DNA from: Flavobacterium omnivorum
GTDB lineage: Bacteria > Bacteroidota > Bacteroidia > Flavobacteriales > Flavobacteriaceae
DNA: 64,000 nt
NCBI RefSeq assembly: GCF_900099915.1
Contig: NZ_FNDB01000014.1
Span: forward strand, 1 to 64,000
Direction of reading: 5' to 3'
Both the position numbers and the translations under genes were made by a program. The first letter of the stretch is position 1. Each line of letters opens with the position of its first letter. The notes under the pieces were generated by a model that had not been told where the DNA came from, ran no database searches, and worked only from the letters and a program-made list of their open reading frames with translations. Shown here piece after piece: positions 40,954-50,900 of the stretch.

Positions 40954-41811
40954 ATGATTAGTGACATACAGTTTAAAAACGAGTTAGACATACTCATTCA
41001 AAACGCCATTCGGGAAGATGTCGGTCCTGGCGATTACAGTTCATTGGCCTGTATTCCGGCTTCTGCAACTGGAAAAGCAAAATTATTGGTGAAGGAAGAC
41101 GGTATTATTGCAGGTGTAGCTTTTGCTAAAATGGTTTTTGAATATGTAGATCCTACTTTGCAAATTGAAACTTTTATTCAGGATGGAACTCCAGTACAAA
41201 AAGGCGATATCGTTTTTCATGTTTTCGGAAGTTCACAATCTATTTTGAAATCAGAACGGGTAGTTTTGAATTCAATGCAAAGAATGTCAGCAATTGCTAC
41301 TAAAACCAAAGAATACGTTCGTTTATTAGAAGGAACATCAACTAAAATTCTAGACACACGTAAAACTACTCCGGGTTTTAGAGCTTGTGAGAAATGGGCA
41401 GTAAAAATTGGCGGAGGTGAAAATCATCGGTTTGCATTGTACGACATGATAATGCTAAAGGATAACCATAATGATTTTGCCGGCGGAATCACTTTGGCTA
41501 TAGCCAAAACAAAAGCATATCTCAAGGAAAAAAATCTGGATCTTAAAATCATTGTTGAAGCCAGAAATTTAGATGAAATCAATGAAATTTTGAAAAGCGA
41601 AGGTGTTTACAGAATTTTGATAGACAATTTCAATTTTGAGGATACTAAAAAAGCGGTAACTTTGATCGGTAATAAATCCTTGACGGAATCCTCTGGGAAC
41701 ATTAATGAAAATACGATTCGCAGTTATGCGGATTGCGGAGTAGATTTTATTTCCTCAGGTGCCTTAACACATTCTGTTTATAACATGGATTTGAGCTTAA
41801 AAGCAATATGA
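40954..41811 (+). CDS. nadC: nicotinate-nucleotide pyrophosphorylase (quinolinate phosphoribosyltransferase)
   Basis: Converts quinolinate and PRPP to nicotinate mononucleotide in NAD synthesis. 285 residues, normal length. Landmarks: REDVGPGDYSSLA, ERVVLNSMQRMSAIATKT, ILDTRKTTPGFRACEKWAV, KIGGGENHRFALYDMIMLKDNH, IIVEARNLDE, and ESSGNINENTIRSYADCGVD with FISSGALTHS. A near-consensus box TACTTTAG (40924-40931) lies 22 bases upstream. The stop overlaps the next start by four bases (ATGA), so the BrkB protein is translationally coupled. Confidence 0.96.
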   Translation: MISDIQFKNELDILIQNAIREDVGPGDYSSLACIPASATGKAKLLVKEDGIIAGVAFAKMVFEYVDPTLQIETFIQDGTPVQKGDIVFHVFGSSQSILKSERVVLNSMQRMSAIATKTKEYVRLLEGTSTKILDTRKTTPGFRACEKWAVKIGGGENHRFALYDMIMLKDNHNDFAGGITLAIAKTKAYLKEKNLDLKIIVEARNLDEINEILKSEGVYRILIDNFNFEDTKKAVTLIGNKSLTESSGNINENTIRSYADCGVDFISSGALTHSVYNMDLSLKAI

Positions 41812-42716
41812 GTAGAGAAATTGAAGCAAAACTGCAAAGAATTCCAGTTGTACGGAATCTCGTCTATGGTCTAAAAAAGATAAAGCTTCCGTGGTTAAAA
41901 GGGTTGTCTCTATATGATTTATTAGAATTGTATGGCTTAGGAATTGTAGAAAGCGCTTTGACCTATCATGCGAGCGCCATTGCATTTAGTTTCTTTATGG
42001 CGTTGTTTCCCTTTGCTCTTTTTATTTTAAATCTAATCCCATTTATACCTATTGTGGGTTTTCAGGAAGATTTTTTGATGTTTGTCAAGGATGGAGTTCC
42101 TCCTAATACGTATGATGCTATTTATAAAATCATTACTGATATTCTTAATAATAGTGATTCAGGTTTACTGTCTTCTGGATTTATATTGTCCATCTTTTTG
42201 ATGGCCAATGGATTGAATGGAATCTTAGGAGGGTTTGAAACCTCTAGACATGTGCTTATAAAAAGAGGTTTTATACGCCAGTATTTGGTGGCATTAGGCA
42301 TGTCCTTATTATTATCGCTTTTACTAATTGTAACCGTATCGATAATCGTTGTTTTTGAGGTCATTATACAAAAAACAGTATTTAGTGACCAAGTTCAACT
42401 GGTCGTTCTAGGGCGTTATGCATTCGTTATTGCAATGATTTTAATCACAACCTCTATACTTTTTAAATTTGGTACCAAACACGACAAAAATAGAGCTTTC
42501 ATTTCCATAGGGTCAGTATTTACAACCATTTTGATTGTTTTGGATTCGTATTTTTTTGGGATTTGGGTCACAAAGTTTTCACAATACAATGAATTATATG
42601 GTTCAATTGGGACATTATTGGTATTGATGTTTTATATTTGGATCAACTGCATGATATTACTGTTGGGTTTTGAACTGAATGCCGCAGTAAACAAGTTAAA
42701 AGCAAAAAATGAATAA
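41808..42716 (+). CDS. YihY/BrkB-family inner-membrane protein
   Basis: A 302-residue membrane protein with six transmembrane segments. Landmarks: ALTYHASAIAFSFFMALFPFALF near residue 45-67; NGLNGILGGFETSRHVLIKR; and the C-terminal YGSIGTLLVLMFYIWINCMILLLGFELNAAV, the family's most conserved part. Older annotation as 'ribonuclease BN' is a known error for this family; true function is uncertain, perhaps a transporter. Coupled to nadC by a 4-base overlap. Confidence 0.9.
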   Translation: MSREIEAKLQRIPVVRNLVYGLKKIKLPWLKGLSLYDLLELYGLGIVESALTYHASAIAFSFFMALFPFALFILNLIPFIPIVGFQEDFLMFVKDGVPPNTYDAIYKIITDILNNSDSGLLSSGFILSIFLMANGLNGILGGFETSRHVLIKRGFIRQYLVALGMSLLLSLLLIVTVSIIVVFEVIIQKTVFSDQVQLVVLGRYAFVIAMILITTSILFKFGTKHDKNRAFISIGSVFTTILIVLDSYFFGIWVTKFSQYNELYGSIGTLLVLMFYIWINCMILLLGFELNAAVNKLKAKNE

Positions 42717-42745
42717 TTAATTAAATCAAAATAGTTTTACTTTTT

Positions 42746-42827
42746 GGAGCTATTTCCTGCTATTCGTTACAATCTTTTTTCTCGTTAAAGAAACGAGAAA
42801 AAAGGATTTTCACTGCTATCAGGGCTA
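42746..42827 (+). repeat. structured intergenic repeat, copy B
   Basis: Central hairpin CTTTTTTCTCGTT (42774-42786) with AACGAGAAAAAAG (42792-42804), perfect over 13 bp. Outer pairs: AGC (42748-42750) with GCT (42824-42826), CCTG (42756-42759) with CAGG (42820-42823). It ends 12 bases before the start codon of the DUF2147 gene. Confidence 0.85.
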
Positions 42828-42839
42828 AAAAATAAAAAA

Positions 42840-43268
42840 ATGAAAAACACTATTACAATGCTTGCCTTATTTATTTCAATGGCTTTTTATGGTCAAAGTC
42901 ACAGCGTAATCGGAAAATGGAAAACTATTGATGACGAAACAGGTAAAGCCAAATCAATTGTCGAAATCTACGAACGCTCAGGTAAAATCTATGGAAAAAT
43001 AGTTGATATCATTGATGCGGAAAAGAAAAAAAGTTTGTGTACCGCATGTTCTGGTGAGGAAAAAAACAAACCTGTTATGGGACTTGTTATCATCAAAGGA
43101 CTAAAAAAAGAGGGTAAGGAGTACAACTCAGGAAAAATTCTTGATCCAACTACAGGCAAACAATACAAATGTTTTTTGGCTTTGGACGGAAATGACAAAT
43201 TGAAAGTACGCGGGTACATTGGCGTTGCTTTATTTGGAAGAACACAAACCTGGAATAGAGTAAAATAA
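42840..43268 (+). CDS. DUF2147 family exported protein
   Basis: A 142-residue secreted or periplasmic protein: signal peptide 1-18 (ISMAFYGQ), then a lipocalin-like small beta-barrel of family DUF2147. Landmarks: VIGKWKTIDDETGKAKSIVE, GKIYGKIVDI, two Cys in CTACSGEEKNKPVMG, and VRGYIGVALFGRTQTW at the C-terminus. Function is not established in the family. No consensus promoter was seen; the structured repeat copy B occupies the leader. Confidence 0.88.
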   Translation: MKNTITMLALFISMAFYGQSHSVIGKWKTIDDETGKAKSIVEIYERSGKIYGKIVDIIDAEKKKSLCTACSGEEKNKPVMGLVIIKGLKKEGKEYNSGKILDPTTGKQYKCFLALDGNDKLKVRGYIGVALFGRTQTWNRVK

Positions 43269-43295
43269 TTTTATTTGTTTACGATCCTTATTCCT

Positions 43296-43364
43296 TTGTC
43301 CGCTATTCAAAATTGATACTGGGTAGCGGACAATTGATAATGGATAACCGTTACCTAACAACGG
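43296..43364. repeat. two hairpins in the leader of priA
   Basis: TTGTCCGCTA (43296-43305) with TAGCGGACAA (43324-43333), 18-base loop; then CCGTT (43348-43352) with AACGG (43360-43364). The text 'gataatggataaccg...acaaccgataaccg' is repetitive and resembles boilerplate common between genes in Flavobacterium. Possible leader structure or mobile-repeat debris. Confidence 0.5.
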
Positions 43365-43392
43365 ACGACAGACAACCGATAACCGAAAATCA

Positions 43393-45843
43393 ATGCATTT
43401 CGTAGAAGTAATTTTACCACTTTCCTTAGCTAAAACATTTACCTACAGTATTTCTGAGGCAGAGTTTCATTACATTCAAATAGGGATGAGAGTGGCAGTT
43501 CCTTTTGGAAAAAGTAAAATTTATACGGCTTTAGTCATAGAAATTCATCAAAACAAACCCGCGCTATATGAAGCTAAGGAGATTCATCAAATTCTCGATG
43601 AACTGCCTATTGTAACCAAAATCCAAATTGCACATTGGCAATGGATAGCTTCCTATTACATGTGTGCGATAGGGGATGTGTATCGAGGTGCTATGCCTAG
43701 TGCCCTTTTGCTGGAAAGCGAAACTCTGATTTCTCAAAAAACCAATGCGATTATCGATACTAGCCTTCTCACAGATGATGAGTTTTTGGTTTACGAAGCT
43801 TTACAACAACAAAATAGTTTAAAAGTTCAGGATATTATTGCAATCTTAAACAAGAAAAATATTTTTCCTGTCATCCAAAAGTTAATTGATAAAAACATCT
43901 TAGTACTTCAAGAAGAAATTCAAGAAAGTTATAAACCGAAGTTAGTGCGTTATGTGCGTTTGCATTCTAAATACGACAGCAATCAAGGATTAAGCGAATT
44001 ATTGGAAATTTTGAAAAGTGCTCATAAACAAAAGGAAATCGTAATGCGTTATTTCCAGTTGAGCGCTATGGAAAAGAAACCAATTACTGTAAAAAAACTC
44101 GTTGAAGAAGCTAATTCTTCTTCGGCGATTGTAAAAGCCTTAGTCGAAAAAGATATTTTACAAGATTATTTTTTGCAGGAAGACAGAGTGCTATTCAATG
44201 GAGAAATAAAAGAACAAGAATTGATATTGAGTGCTGCTCAGCAGGACGCTTTTGTAGCCATAAAAGCTAGTTTTGTTCAAAAAGAGGTCTGTTTGCTACA
44301 TGGTGTAACGTCTAGCGGAAAAACAGAAATATATATCAAACTGATTGAAGAATATCTGGAAGCTGGAAAACAAATTTTGTATTTACTTCCTGAAATTGCT
44401 TTAACCACGCAATTAGTAGGCCGATTAAGAACTTATTTTGGCAACAAAGTGGCTGTTTTTCATTCGAAATACAATAATAATGAACGAATTGAAGTTTGGA
44501 ATCAAGTACTACAAAACTCCCAGAAAGCTCAAGTAATAATAGGAGCTAGGTCCGCTTTGTTTTTGCCCTTTGATAATTTGGGATTTATAATCGTTGATGA
44601 GGAACATGAACAAACATTTAAGCAAGTAGATCCCGCTCCGCGTTATCATGCGCGAGACGCAGCAATTGTTTTTGCTCATTCCCATAAGGCTAAAGTGCTC
44701 TTAGGTTCGGCAACACCTAGTATTGAAACCTATTATAATGCTACATCAGATAAATTTGGTTTGGTCGAGATTTCAAAACGGTATGGAAATGTAATGATGC
44801 CAAATATCGAATTGGTGGATTTGAAAGATAAATACTTTCGCAAGAAAATGACAGGACATTTCAGCGATGTTTTGATTGCAGAAATAACAAGTGCATTGTC
44901 TTTAGGGGAACAAGTAATTTTATTTCAAAACAGACGAGGATATTCTCCTGTAGTAGAGTGTATTACTTGTGGTCACGTACCACAATGCCAACAATGTGAT
45001 GTGAGCTTGACTTATCACAAACATAAAAACCAATTGCGATGCCATTATTGTGGTTATACCATGGCTAAGCCAACTCATTGTCATGCCTGCTCTAGTATTG
45101 ATTTGACTACAAAAGGCTTTGGAACCGAACAAATTGAACAAGAACTACTTTCGATTTTTCCAAATTCAAAAATAGGACGAATGGACCAAGATACGACCCG
45201 AGGAAAATTTGGTTTCGAGAAAATTATTGATGGTTTTAAAAATCGAGAAATGGATATCCTAGTTGGAACTCAAATGTTAGCCAAAGGCTTGGATTTCGAT
45301 AATGTAAGTTTAGTGGGGATTATGAATGCAGATAATATGTTATACCATCCTGATTTTAGGGCTTTCGAAAGAAGTTTTCAAATGATGACTCAGGTGGCCG
45401 GAAGAGCTGGACGTTCTGAAAAGCAAGGAAAAGTAATCATACAGACGTATAATCCCAATCACAATACGATACAACAAGTCACTACTAATAATTATCTTGG
45501 AATGTATAAAGAACAGTTGTATGATCGACAAATTTACAAATACCCTCCTTATTTCAGAATTATAAAAATTACTTTGAAACAGCGTGATTTTGATAAATTG
45601 AAGGAAGGATCGATGTGGTTGTACCAAGTCATGAGTCAAAACCTGAATGTGCCGGTTTTAGGGCCTGAGGAGCCTGCTATTAGTCGCATTAGAAATGAAT
45701 ACATTCGTACAATTATTATTAAAATACCGCACAATGTGTCTATTGGAAACACAAAGAAAAACATTCAAAAAATACTGAATAGTTTTGAAGCTGTTGCTCA
45801 GTTTAGAGCCATAAAAGTTTCGTTAAATGTAGACTTCTATTAA
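43393..45843 (+). CDS. priA: primosomal protein N' (replication restart helicase PriA)
   Basis: An 816-residue 3'-5' helicase that reloads the replisome at stalled forks. Order: N-terminal 3'-DNA-binding domain (about 1-100), winged helix, helicase lobe 1 with Walker A GVTSSGKTEIYI (about 303-314) and DEAH-type box VDEEHEQTFKQ, zinc-binding region with eight Cys (CITCGHVPQCQQCDV and CHYCG, CHACS), helicase lobe 2 (GTQMLAKGLDFDNVSLVG; QVAGRAGRSEKQGKV) and C-terminal domain. Full length, intact. Converges on the split LytTR regulator with 9 bases between the stops. Confidence 0.97.
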   Translation: MHFVEVILPLSLAKTFTYSISEAEFHYIQIGMRVAVPFGKSKIYTALVIEIHQNKPALYEAKEIHQILDELPIVTKIQIAHWQWIASYYMCAIGDVYRGAMPSALLLESETLISQKTNAIIDTSLLTDDEFLVYEALQQQNSLKVQDIIAILNKKNIFPVIQKLIDKNILVLQEEIQESYKPKLVRYVRLHSKYDSNQGLSELLEILKSAHKQKEIVMRYFQLSAMEKKPITVKKLVEEANSSSAIVKALVEKDILQDYFLQEDRVLFNGEIKEQELILSAAQQDAFVAIKASFVQKEVCLLHGVTSSGKTEIYIKLIEEYLEAGKQILYLLPEIALTTQLVGRLRTYFGNKVAVFHSKYNNNERIEVWNQVLQNSQKAQVIIGARSALFLPFDNLGFIIVDEEHEQTFKQVDPAPRYHARDAAIVFAHSHKAKVLLGSATPSIETYYNATSDKFGLVEISKRYGNVMMPNIELVDLKDKYFRKKMTGHFSDVLIAEITSALSLGEQVILFQNRRGYSPVVECITCGHVPQCQQCDVSLTYHKHKNQLRCHYCGYTMAKPTHCHACSSIDLTTKGFGTEQIEQELLSIFPNSKIGRMDQDTTRGKFGFEKIIDGFKNREMDILVGTQMLAKGLDFDNVSLVGIMNADNMLYHPDFRAFERSFQMMTQVAGRAGRSEKQGKVIIQTYNPNHNTIQQVTTNNYLGMYKEQLYDRQIYKYPPYFRIIKITLKQRDFDKLKEGSMWLYQVMSQNLNVPVLGPEEPAISRIRNEYIRTIIIKIPHNVSIGNTKKNIQKILNSFEAVAQFRAIKVSLNVDFY

Positions 45844-45852
45844 TGAAATAGT

Positions 45853-46137
45853 TTAAGAGAAAGAAAGTGCCCGCACTAGATCTTCTTTTTTGTGTCGGCT
45901 TAAAGGAATTTTTGTCATTCCAATTTCAGCGTATTTACTATTGAATCGCTCTACTTTGTCAATGTTGATAATATATGATTTATGTACTCTGACAAATTTT
46001 TCTTTGGATAAATCATTCTCAAAAGATTTCATTGTAGAAAGCACTAAATTACTATCTTCCTCCGTCACCACTCTAACATAATCACCAAATGCTTCAATCC
46101 ATTTTATTTTGGAAGTGAAAATTTTGAGTTTTTTCAA
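45853..46137 (-). pseudogene. LytTR DNA-binding half of a frameshifted response regulator
   Basis: A 94-residue reading of a LytTR DNA-binding domain: IKWIEAFGDYVRVVTEED, KSFENDLSKEKFVRVHKSYI, and SKYAEIGMTKIPLSRHKK. It has no ATG start; the listed one is TTG. Reading further upstream in the same frame continues through KDNKEEEGEHIFIKSNL to an A8 run at the end of the receiver gene. With seven A's instead of eight the two would form one protein of about 231 residues, the normal REC-LytTR layout. So this is best treated as the second half of one gene. It is unclear whether the shift is a sequencing error, a mutation, or is bridged by slippage. Confidence 0.75.
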
Positions 46138-46177
46138 ATTGCTTTTAATGAAAATATGTTCGCCTTCTTCTTCTTTA

Positions 46178-46549
46178 TTATCTTTTTTTTAATAAATGAA
46201 AATCAATAGCTCTTTTAACTGACGCATTAAATCGATCAATTGCAATTGGTTTTTGTAAATAGTCCGTTGCATCGTAATCAAAAGCTTTCATTGCATATTC
46301 AGACTTAGAAGTAATAAAAATAATTTGGGGTTTAATTTTTAAGCCATCAAGAAAATCAAAACCACTAATCACTGGCATCTCGATATCAAGAAAAATGAGA
46401 TCCACATTGTGAATAGACATACAACTTTTTGCTTCGATTGCATTAGAAAAATCGCCTATTAGATGTAAATTTTGATGATTATTAACTAATTTAGCGATAA
46501 TCATTCTCTGGATAGAACTATCATCCACCACGACACAGTTTAGTTTCAT
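46178..46549 (-). pseudogene. receiver half of a frameshifted LytTR response regulator
   Basis: 123 residues covering a complete CheY-like receiver domain: acidic pair Asp9-Asp10 (VVVDDSS), phospho-acceptor Asp55 (IFLDIEMPV), FITSKSEYAM and the conserved Lys in DYLQKPIAI. It ends at KKR-stop right after an A8 tract (46190-46183 on the minus strand), where the downstream LytTR domain is one base out of frame. As it stands it could be a free single-domain receiver, but the missing-domain continuation directly behind the homopolymer argues for a broken or slippage-dependent full-length regulator. Confidence 0.75.
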
Positions 46550-46655
46550 AGTAATGTATTTAAAGATTTGGCTACGTAAACTTACTAATTTTTTATTAAA
46601 AAAAAATAATTGAACAATTTTTTTTTGTCATACGTCGAATAAAATAGAATAACAC

Positions 46656-46685
46656 TTGTTTGCTAAGAATTATTGCTTACTTTTG
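46656..46685 (+). promoter_or_regulatory. promoter of the rpsF-rpsR-rplI operon
   Basis: TTG (46656-46658), 19 bp, TACTTTTG (46678-46685). This is an ideal match to the Bacteroidota consensus, with a leader of about 25 bases. An in-frame TTG at 46673 overlaps the box and cannot be the start. Confidence 0.8.
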
Positions 46686-46714
46686 CACCCAAAATAACAA
46701 ATAAATATATATTT

Positions 46715-47056
46715 ATGAATCATTATGAAACTGTTTTCATTTTAAATCCCGTTTTATCTGAAGTTCAGGTAAAGGAAACAGTAAGCAAATTTGAAGATTT
46801 TCTTACTAGTAGAGGAGCAGAAATGGTGTCGAAAGAAGACTGGGGCCTTAAAAAAATGGCTTACGAAATTCAAAACAAAAAATCTGGTTTTTACCATTTA
46901 TTCGAATTCAAAGTAGCTGGAGAAGTTCTTATTGCTTTTGAAACTGAATTTAGACGTGACGAAAGAGTAATGCGTTTCTTGACTGTAAGTCTTGACAAAC
47001 ACGCTATTTCTTGGGCTGAAAGAAGAAGAACTAAATTAAAAGCAACAAAAGCGTAA
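46715..47056 (+). CDS. rpsF: 30S ribosomal protein S6
   Basis: A 113-residue S6, which pairs with S18 on the platform of the 30S subunit. Sequence start [16 protein letters not shown], then [20 protein letters not shown] and [17 protein letters not shown], standard for the family. Start ATG 46715: a longer in-frame reading from TTG 46673 overlaps the promoter -7 box and adds 14 residues absent from S6 proteins. It is followed by rpsR after 2 bases. Confidence 0.97.
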   Translation: MNHYETVFILNPVLSEVQVKETVSKFEDFLTSRGAEMVSKEDWGLKKMAYEIQNKKSGFYHLFEFKVAGEVLIAFETEFRRDERVMRFLTVSLDKHAISWAERRRTKLKATKA

Positions 47057-47058
47057 TC

Positions 47059-47355
47059 ATGGCTACACTACAACAATCGGCTTCAGGAAAAAAAGACGGA
47101 GATATCAGATATCTAACGCCTTTGAATATAGAAACAAACAAACAAAAAAAGTATTGTCGTTTCAAAAAATCAGGTATCAAATATATTGATTATAAAGATG
47201 CTGATTTCTTATTAAAATTCGTAAACGAACAAGGTAAAATTCTTCCTCGTCGTTTAACAGGAACTTCGTTAAAGTATCAAAGAAAAGTGTCAGTTGCTGT
47301 GAAAAGAGCGCGTCACTTAGCTTTAATGCCTTATGTAGCGGATTTACTAAAATAA
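47059..47355 (+). CDS. rpsR: 30S ribosomal protein S18
   Basis: A 98-residue S18. The family core is visible: [40 protein letters not shown] and [13 protein letters not shown] lone Cys (position about 34) remains of the zinc ribbon, as in many S18 proteins. The N-terminal extension of about 20 residues is usual in Bacteroidota. It lies between rpsF and rplI in one operon. Confidence 0.97.
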   Translation: MATLQQSASGKKDGDIRYLTPLNIETNKQKKYCRFKKSGIKYIDYKDADFLLKFVNEQGKILPRRLTGTSLKYQRKVSVAVKRARHLALMPYVADLLK

Positions 47356-47367
47356 TAATTTAACTCA

Positions 47368-47420
47368 GTTGTTGGTTTTCTGAAACATGAAACCTAACTT
47401 CTATAACAAAGGACAACAAC
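47368..47420 (+). other. possible regulatory helix directly upstream of rplI
   Basis: GTTGTTG (47368-47374) can pair with CAACAAC (47414-47420), whose last base touches the rplI ATG. An inner GTTT (47375-47378) with AAAC (47390-47393) is also possible. Formation would cover the initiation region. It could tune L9 translation; unproven. Confidence 0.4.
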
Positions 47421-47861
47421 ATGGAACTTATTTTAAGACAAGACGTTCAAAATTTAGGATTTAAAGACGATATCGTTACAGTAAAAAACGGTTTTGGTCG
47501 TAACTTTTTGATCCCAACAGGTCAAGCACATTTAGCTACTTCTTCTGCAAAGAAAGTATTAGCTGAAAACCTAAAACAAAGAGCGCACAAAGAAGCTAAA
47601 GTAGTAGCAGATGCAAAAGCATTGGCAGAAGCTTTGAAAGCTATTGAAATTAAAATCTTTGCAAAAGCAGGTGGTGAAAAATTATTCGGTTCAATCACGA
47701 ATATTGACATCGCTGAATCTTTAGCTAAAGGTGGTCAACAAATCGAAAGAAAATTCATCACAAGCGGAATTGTTAAACGTACTGGTAAATATACTGCTAG
47801 TGTTCGTCTACACAGAGATGTTATCGTTGAATTGGATTATGAAATTGTTGCAGAAAAATAA
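47421..47861 (+). CDS. rplI: 50S ribosomal protein L9
   Basis: A 146-residue L9. N-terminal rRNA-binding domain LRQDVQNLGFKDDIVTVKNG and FGRNFLIPTGQA, a long central helix (about 40-75; HKEAKVVADAKALAEALKAI) and C-terminal domain (KLFGSITNIDIAESLAKG; ITSGIVKRTGKYTASVRLH). The last gene of the rpsF operon, 65 bases after rpsR. A UUCG-loop terminator follows at 47896-47923. Confidence 0.97.
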   Translation: MELILRQDVQNLGFKDDIVTVKNGFGRNFLIPTGQAHLATSSAKKVLAENLKQRAHKEAKVVADAKALAEALKAIEIKIFAKAGGEKLFGSITNIDIAESLAKGGQQIERKFITSGIVKRTGKYTASVRLHRDVIVELDYEIVAEK

Positions 47862-47895
47862 TATTTTTTGTTAATATTTTGTTAATAAAATAATT

Positions 47896-47923
47896 AAATC
47901 ACTCTTCGGAGTGATTTTTTTTT
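47896..47923 (+). terminator. rho-independent terminator of the rpsF operon (UUCG tetraloop)
   Basis: AAATCACTC (47896-47904), TTCG, GAGTGATTT (47909-47917), T's to 47923. C(UUCG)G is an unusually stable loop. Confidence 0.92.
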
Positions 47924-47926
47924 GTT

Positions 47927-47934
47927 TAATTTTG
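47927..47934 (+). promoter_or_regulatory. -7 box of the Oar-like receptor gene
   Basis: TAATTTTG, exact TAnnTTTG, 28 bases before the start codon and 3 bases past the preceding terminator tail. The best -33, TTC at 47905-47907 with 19 bp spacing, lies in the terminator loop. Confidence 0.55.
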
Positions 47935-47961
47935 CGCCATAAATAACACAAATTCAAACAA

Positions 47962-50900
47962 ATGAGAAAATTTATTACATTATTACTTGTTTTAAGTAGT
48001 TTTTACTCTTTGATAGGGCAAACAACTACTTCAAGTATTAAAGGGCTTGTTAAAAGTTCCAACAACGAGACGCTGCCAGGAGCTACAGTGCAGGCAATTC
48101 ATACTCCTACTGGATCTAAGTATTCTGCTTTATCAAATGAAGACGGAAGGTTTAGTATGTTGAATATGAGAATTGGTGGTCCTTACAAAATTGTAGTAAC
48201 TTTTGTAGGTTATCAAAGCGAAGTATTCAATGATGTTTATCTTGATTTAGGGAAGGTTTTTAGTCTGGATGTTCTTTTGAAAGATGACAGTCAGAAATTA
48301 GATGAAGTGAAAGTTACTGGTGCCAAGAATAAAGTTTTTTCCAGTGGTCGAACTGGTGCTGAAACAACTGTTGGCCGCAGAGAATTAACTACATTACCGT
48401 CAATATCAAGATCAGCTTCAGATTTCACTAGACTAGAACCTTCTGCAAGTGGTGGTTCTTTTGGTGGTAGAAATGACAAGTTCAATAATTTCTCTTTAAA
48501 CGGAGCTGTATTTAATAATCCTTTTGGGTTAGATGCTGCAACTCCTGGAGGACAAACCGGAGCTCAGCCAATCTCTTTAGACGCAATTGAGCAAATCCAA
48601 GTGGCTACGGCTCCTTATGATGTGACTTTATCAGGTTTTACAGGAGCGTCGGTGAATGCAGTTACGAAGTCAGGAACAAACGAATTTCATGGTACAGCCT
48701 ACGGTTTTTTTAGAAACCAAGATATGACCGGAAATAAAATAAAAGGAGAAAAGATCTTTGTTCCTTCGCTAGAGCAAAATCAAGCTGGTTTTAGTATTGG
48801 TGGACCAATTGTTAAAAATAAATTATTCTTTTTTACAAATTTTGAAATCGATAAACGTAGTGATTCAGGATCAAATGTTGTTGCAAATGATGGTAATAGC
48901 ACCATAGGAGTAAATGAATCTAGAGTATTAGCAACAGATTTAATGTACGTGTCTACTGAATTGGGTAAATTGGGTTATAATTCGGGTTCTTATCAAGGTT
49001 TCACTCATTACTCCAATTCTAATAAAGGAATTGTAAAGCTTGATTGGAATATTAATGACGATCATAAATTAGCTGTTATTTATAATTTCCTTGATGCGTC
49101 CAAAGACAAACCTGCACATCCTACTGCTATTCGTCGTAGAGGACCAGATAATAATACAATGCAATTTGAAAATTCTGGATATCAAATAAACAACCAAATT
49201 AGTTCATTTTTAGTTGAATTGAATTCTAAATTTACGGAAACAATTTCTAATAAATTGCAAGTGGGTTATACTCATTTTAATGATTTTAGAAATCCTTTTT
49301 CTGCTCCTGCTCCAGTCATTAGCATAACAAAAGACGGTTCACCATATATTATTGCAGGACATGAACCATTTTCTATCAATAACAGATTGGATCAAAAAGT
49401 ATTGCAAATTACTGACAATATGAACATTGTAAGAGGAAATCATACCTTTACTGTTGGTTTTTCTTTTGAAAAATTCATTTTCAAAAATTCATTCAATTTA
49501 AAAGGGTATGGTTTTGATGTTTTTGGAAGTGTTGATATGGCTGGATTTACCACCAATATAAATAATGGATATTATGCAACAGCTTTTGCAAATGCTCAAA
49601 CCACTTTTGATGCAAAAAACAAATTAGAAGCTGGAACTGATGGAGGTTGGAATTTATCAGAAACTACTGTAGGTCAATTGGCATTTTACGTACAAGATGA
49701 ATGGAATATCAATGATGATTTTAAATTAATTTACGGATTAAGAGCTGATAAGCCATTGTATTTTAACACTGCAGAAAATATTCAAAAATTTATTGACACA
49801 GATAACTCAGAAGGATATTTACCAGGAATCAATTATTATGATCCTAAAGACGGAAGTACTGTAAATCTAAATTCGACTGTATTACCAGGAAATGCTTTAT
49901 TGTGGTCTCCAAGAGTTGGTTTTAACTGGGATATTAATGGTGAAAAAACAACTCAATTACGCGGTGGAACTGGAATTTTTACAGGAAGACTTCCATTTGT
50001 ATGGATAGGAAATCAAGTAAGTGGAATTGATCCATTCTTCTATCAAGTTGTTGATACTGATTTTAAATTTCCTCAAGTTTGGAGAACAAGTCTAGGCTTA
50101 GATCATAAATTTAAAGGGAATTATATATTAACGGTTGATATGTCCTACAATAAAGATCTAAACGCAGTGCATGTTCAGGATTGGGGATTGAAAACACCAA
50201 CTACCAATTTAGTAGGTGCAGATAATAGACCCATTTATGCCGCAGCTGATAAAGGTGTTTGGACTGATTTTGGTTTTCCAGCAGATTCTCACGCTTATGT
50301 ATTAACTAATTCTAATAAAGGAAGTGCATTTAATACTTCGGTAAAACTTCAAAAAACGTTTGATAATGGATTGTTTGCAAGTGTTGCTTATAACTATTTG
50401 AAATCAATGGATGTTAATTCAATAGAAGCTGAGATTACTGGAGATGCTTTCAATTTTAATCCGGCATTAGGAAATGTAAATAATGATCAACTTTCTAATT
50501 CTAAATATGGAGATACGCACCGTTTTATTGGTGTTGGGTCTAAAAAATGGAAATATGGAACTGATGATAAGTGGGCCACAACAGTGTCAACTTTCTTTGA
50601 GTATGCTCAAGGAGGACGTTTTAATTATACATATGGTGGAGATATTAATAATGATGGTGCATTTGGAAATGACTTAATTTATATTCCTACAACAGCTGAC
50701 ATTGCTACTATGACTTTTTCTGGTGCTGGTCAAGGTGCGGCATTGGATAGATATATTAATCAAGACAATTATTTAAGTGGAAGAAGAGGTCAATATGCAG
50801 AACGTTACGGAGCTTTAGCACCGTGGAGAGGAAAATGGGATTTTAAAGTGTTACAAGATTATAACTTTAAAGTTGGTGCTTCTAATAAAGTGAATACGAT

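Noticed and set aside
41808..42716. Ribonuclease BN
   Set aside because: YihY/BrkB proteins were once mislabelled this way; the sequence is a six-helix membrane protein with no nuclease motif.
46561..46640. AATTG/CAATT hairpin with long A and T runs upstream of rpsF as a terminator
   Set aside because: Both flanking genes are transcribed away from it, and in this AT-rich spacer a 5-bp stem is expected by chance.
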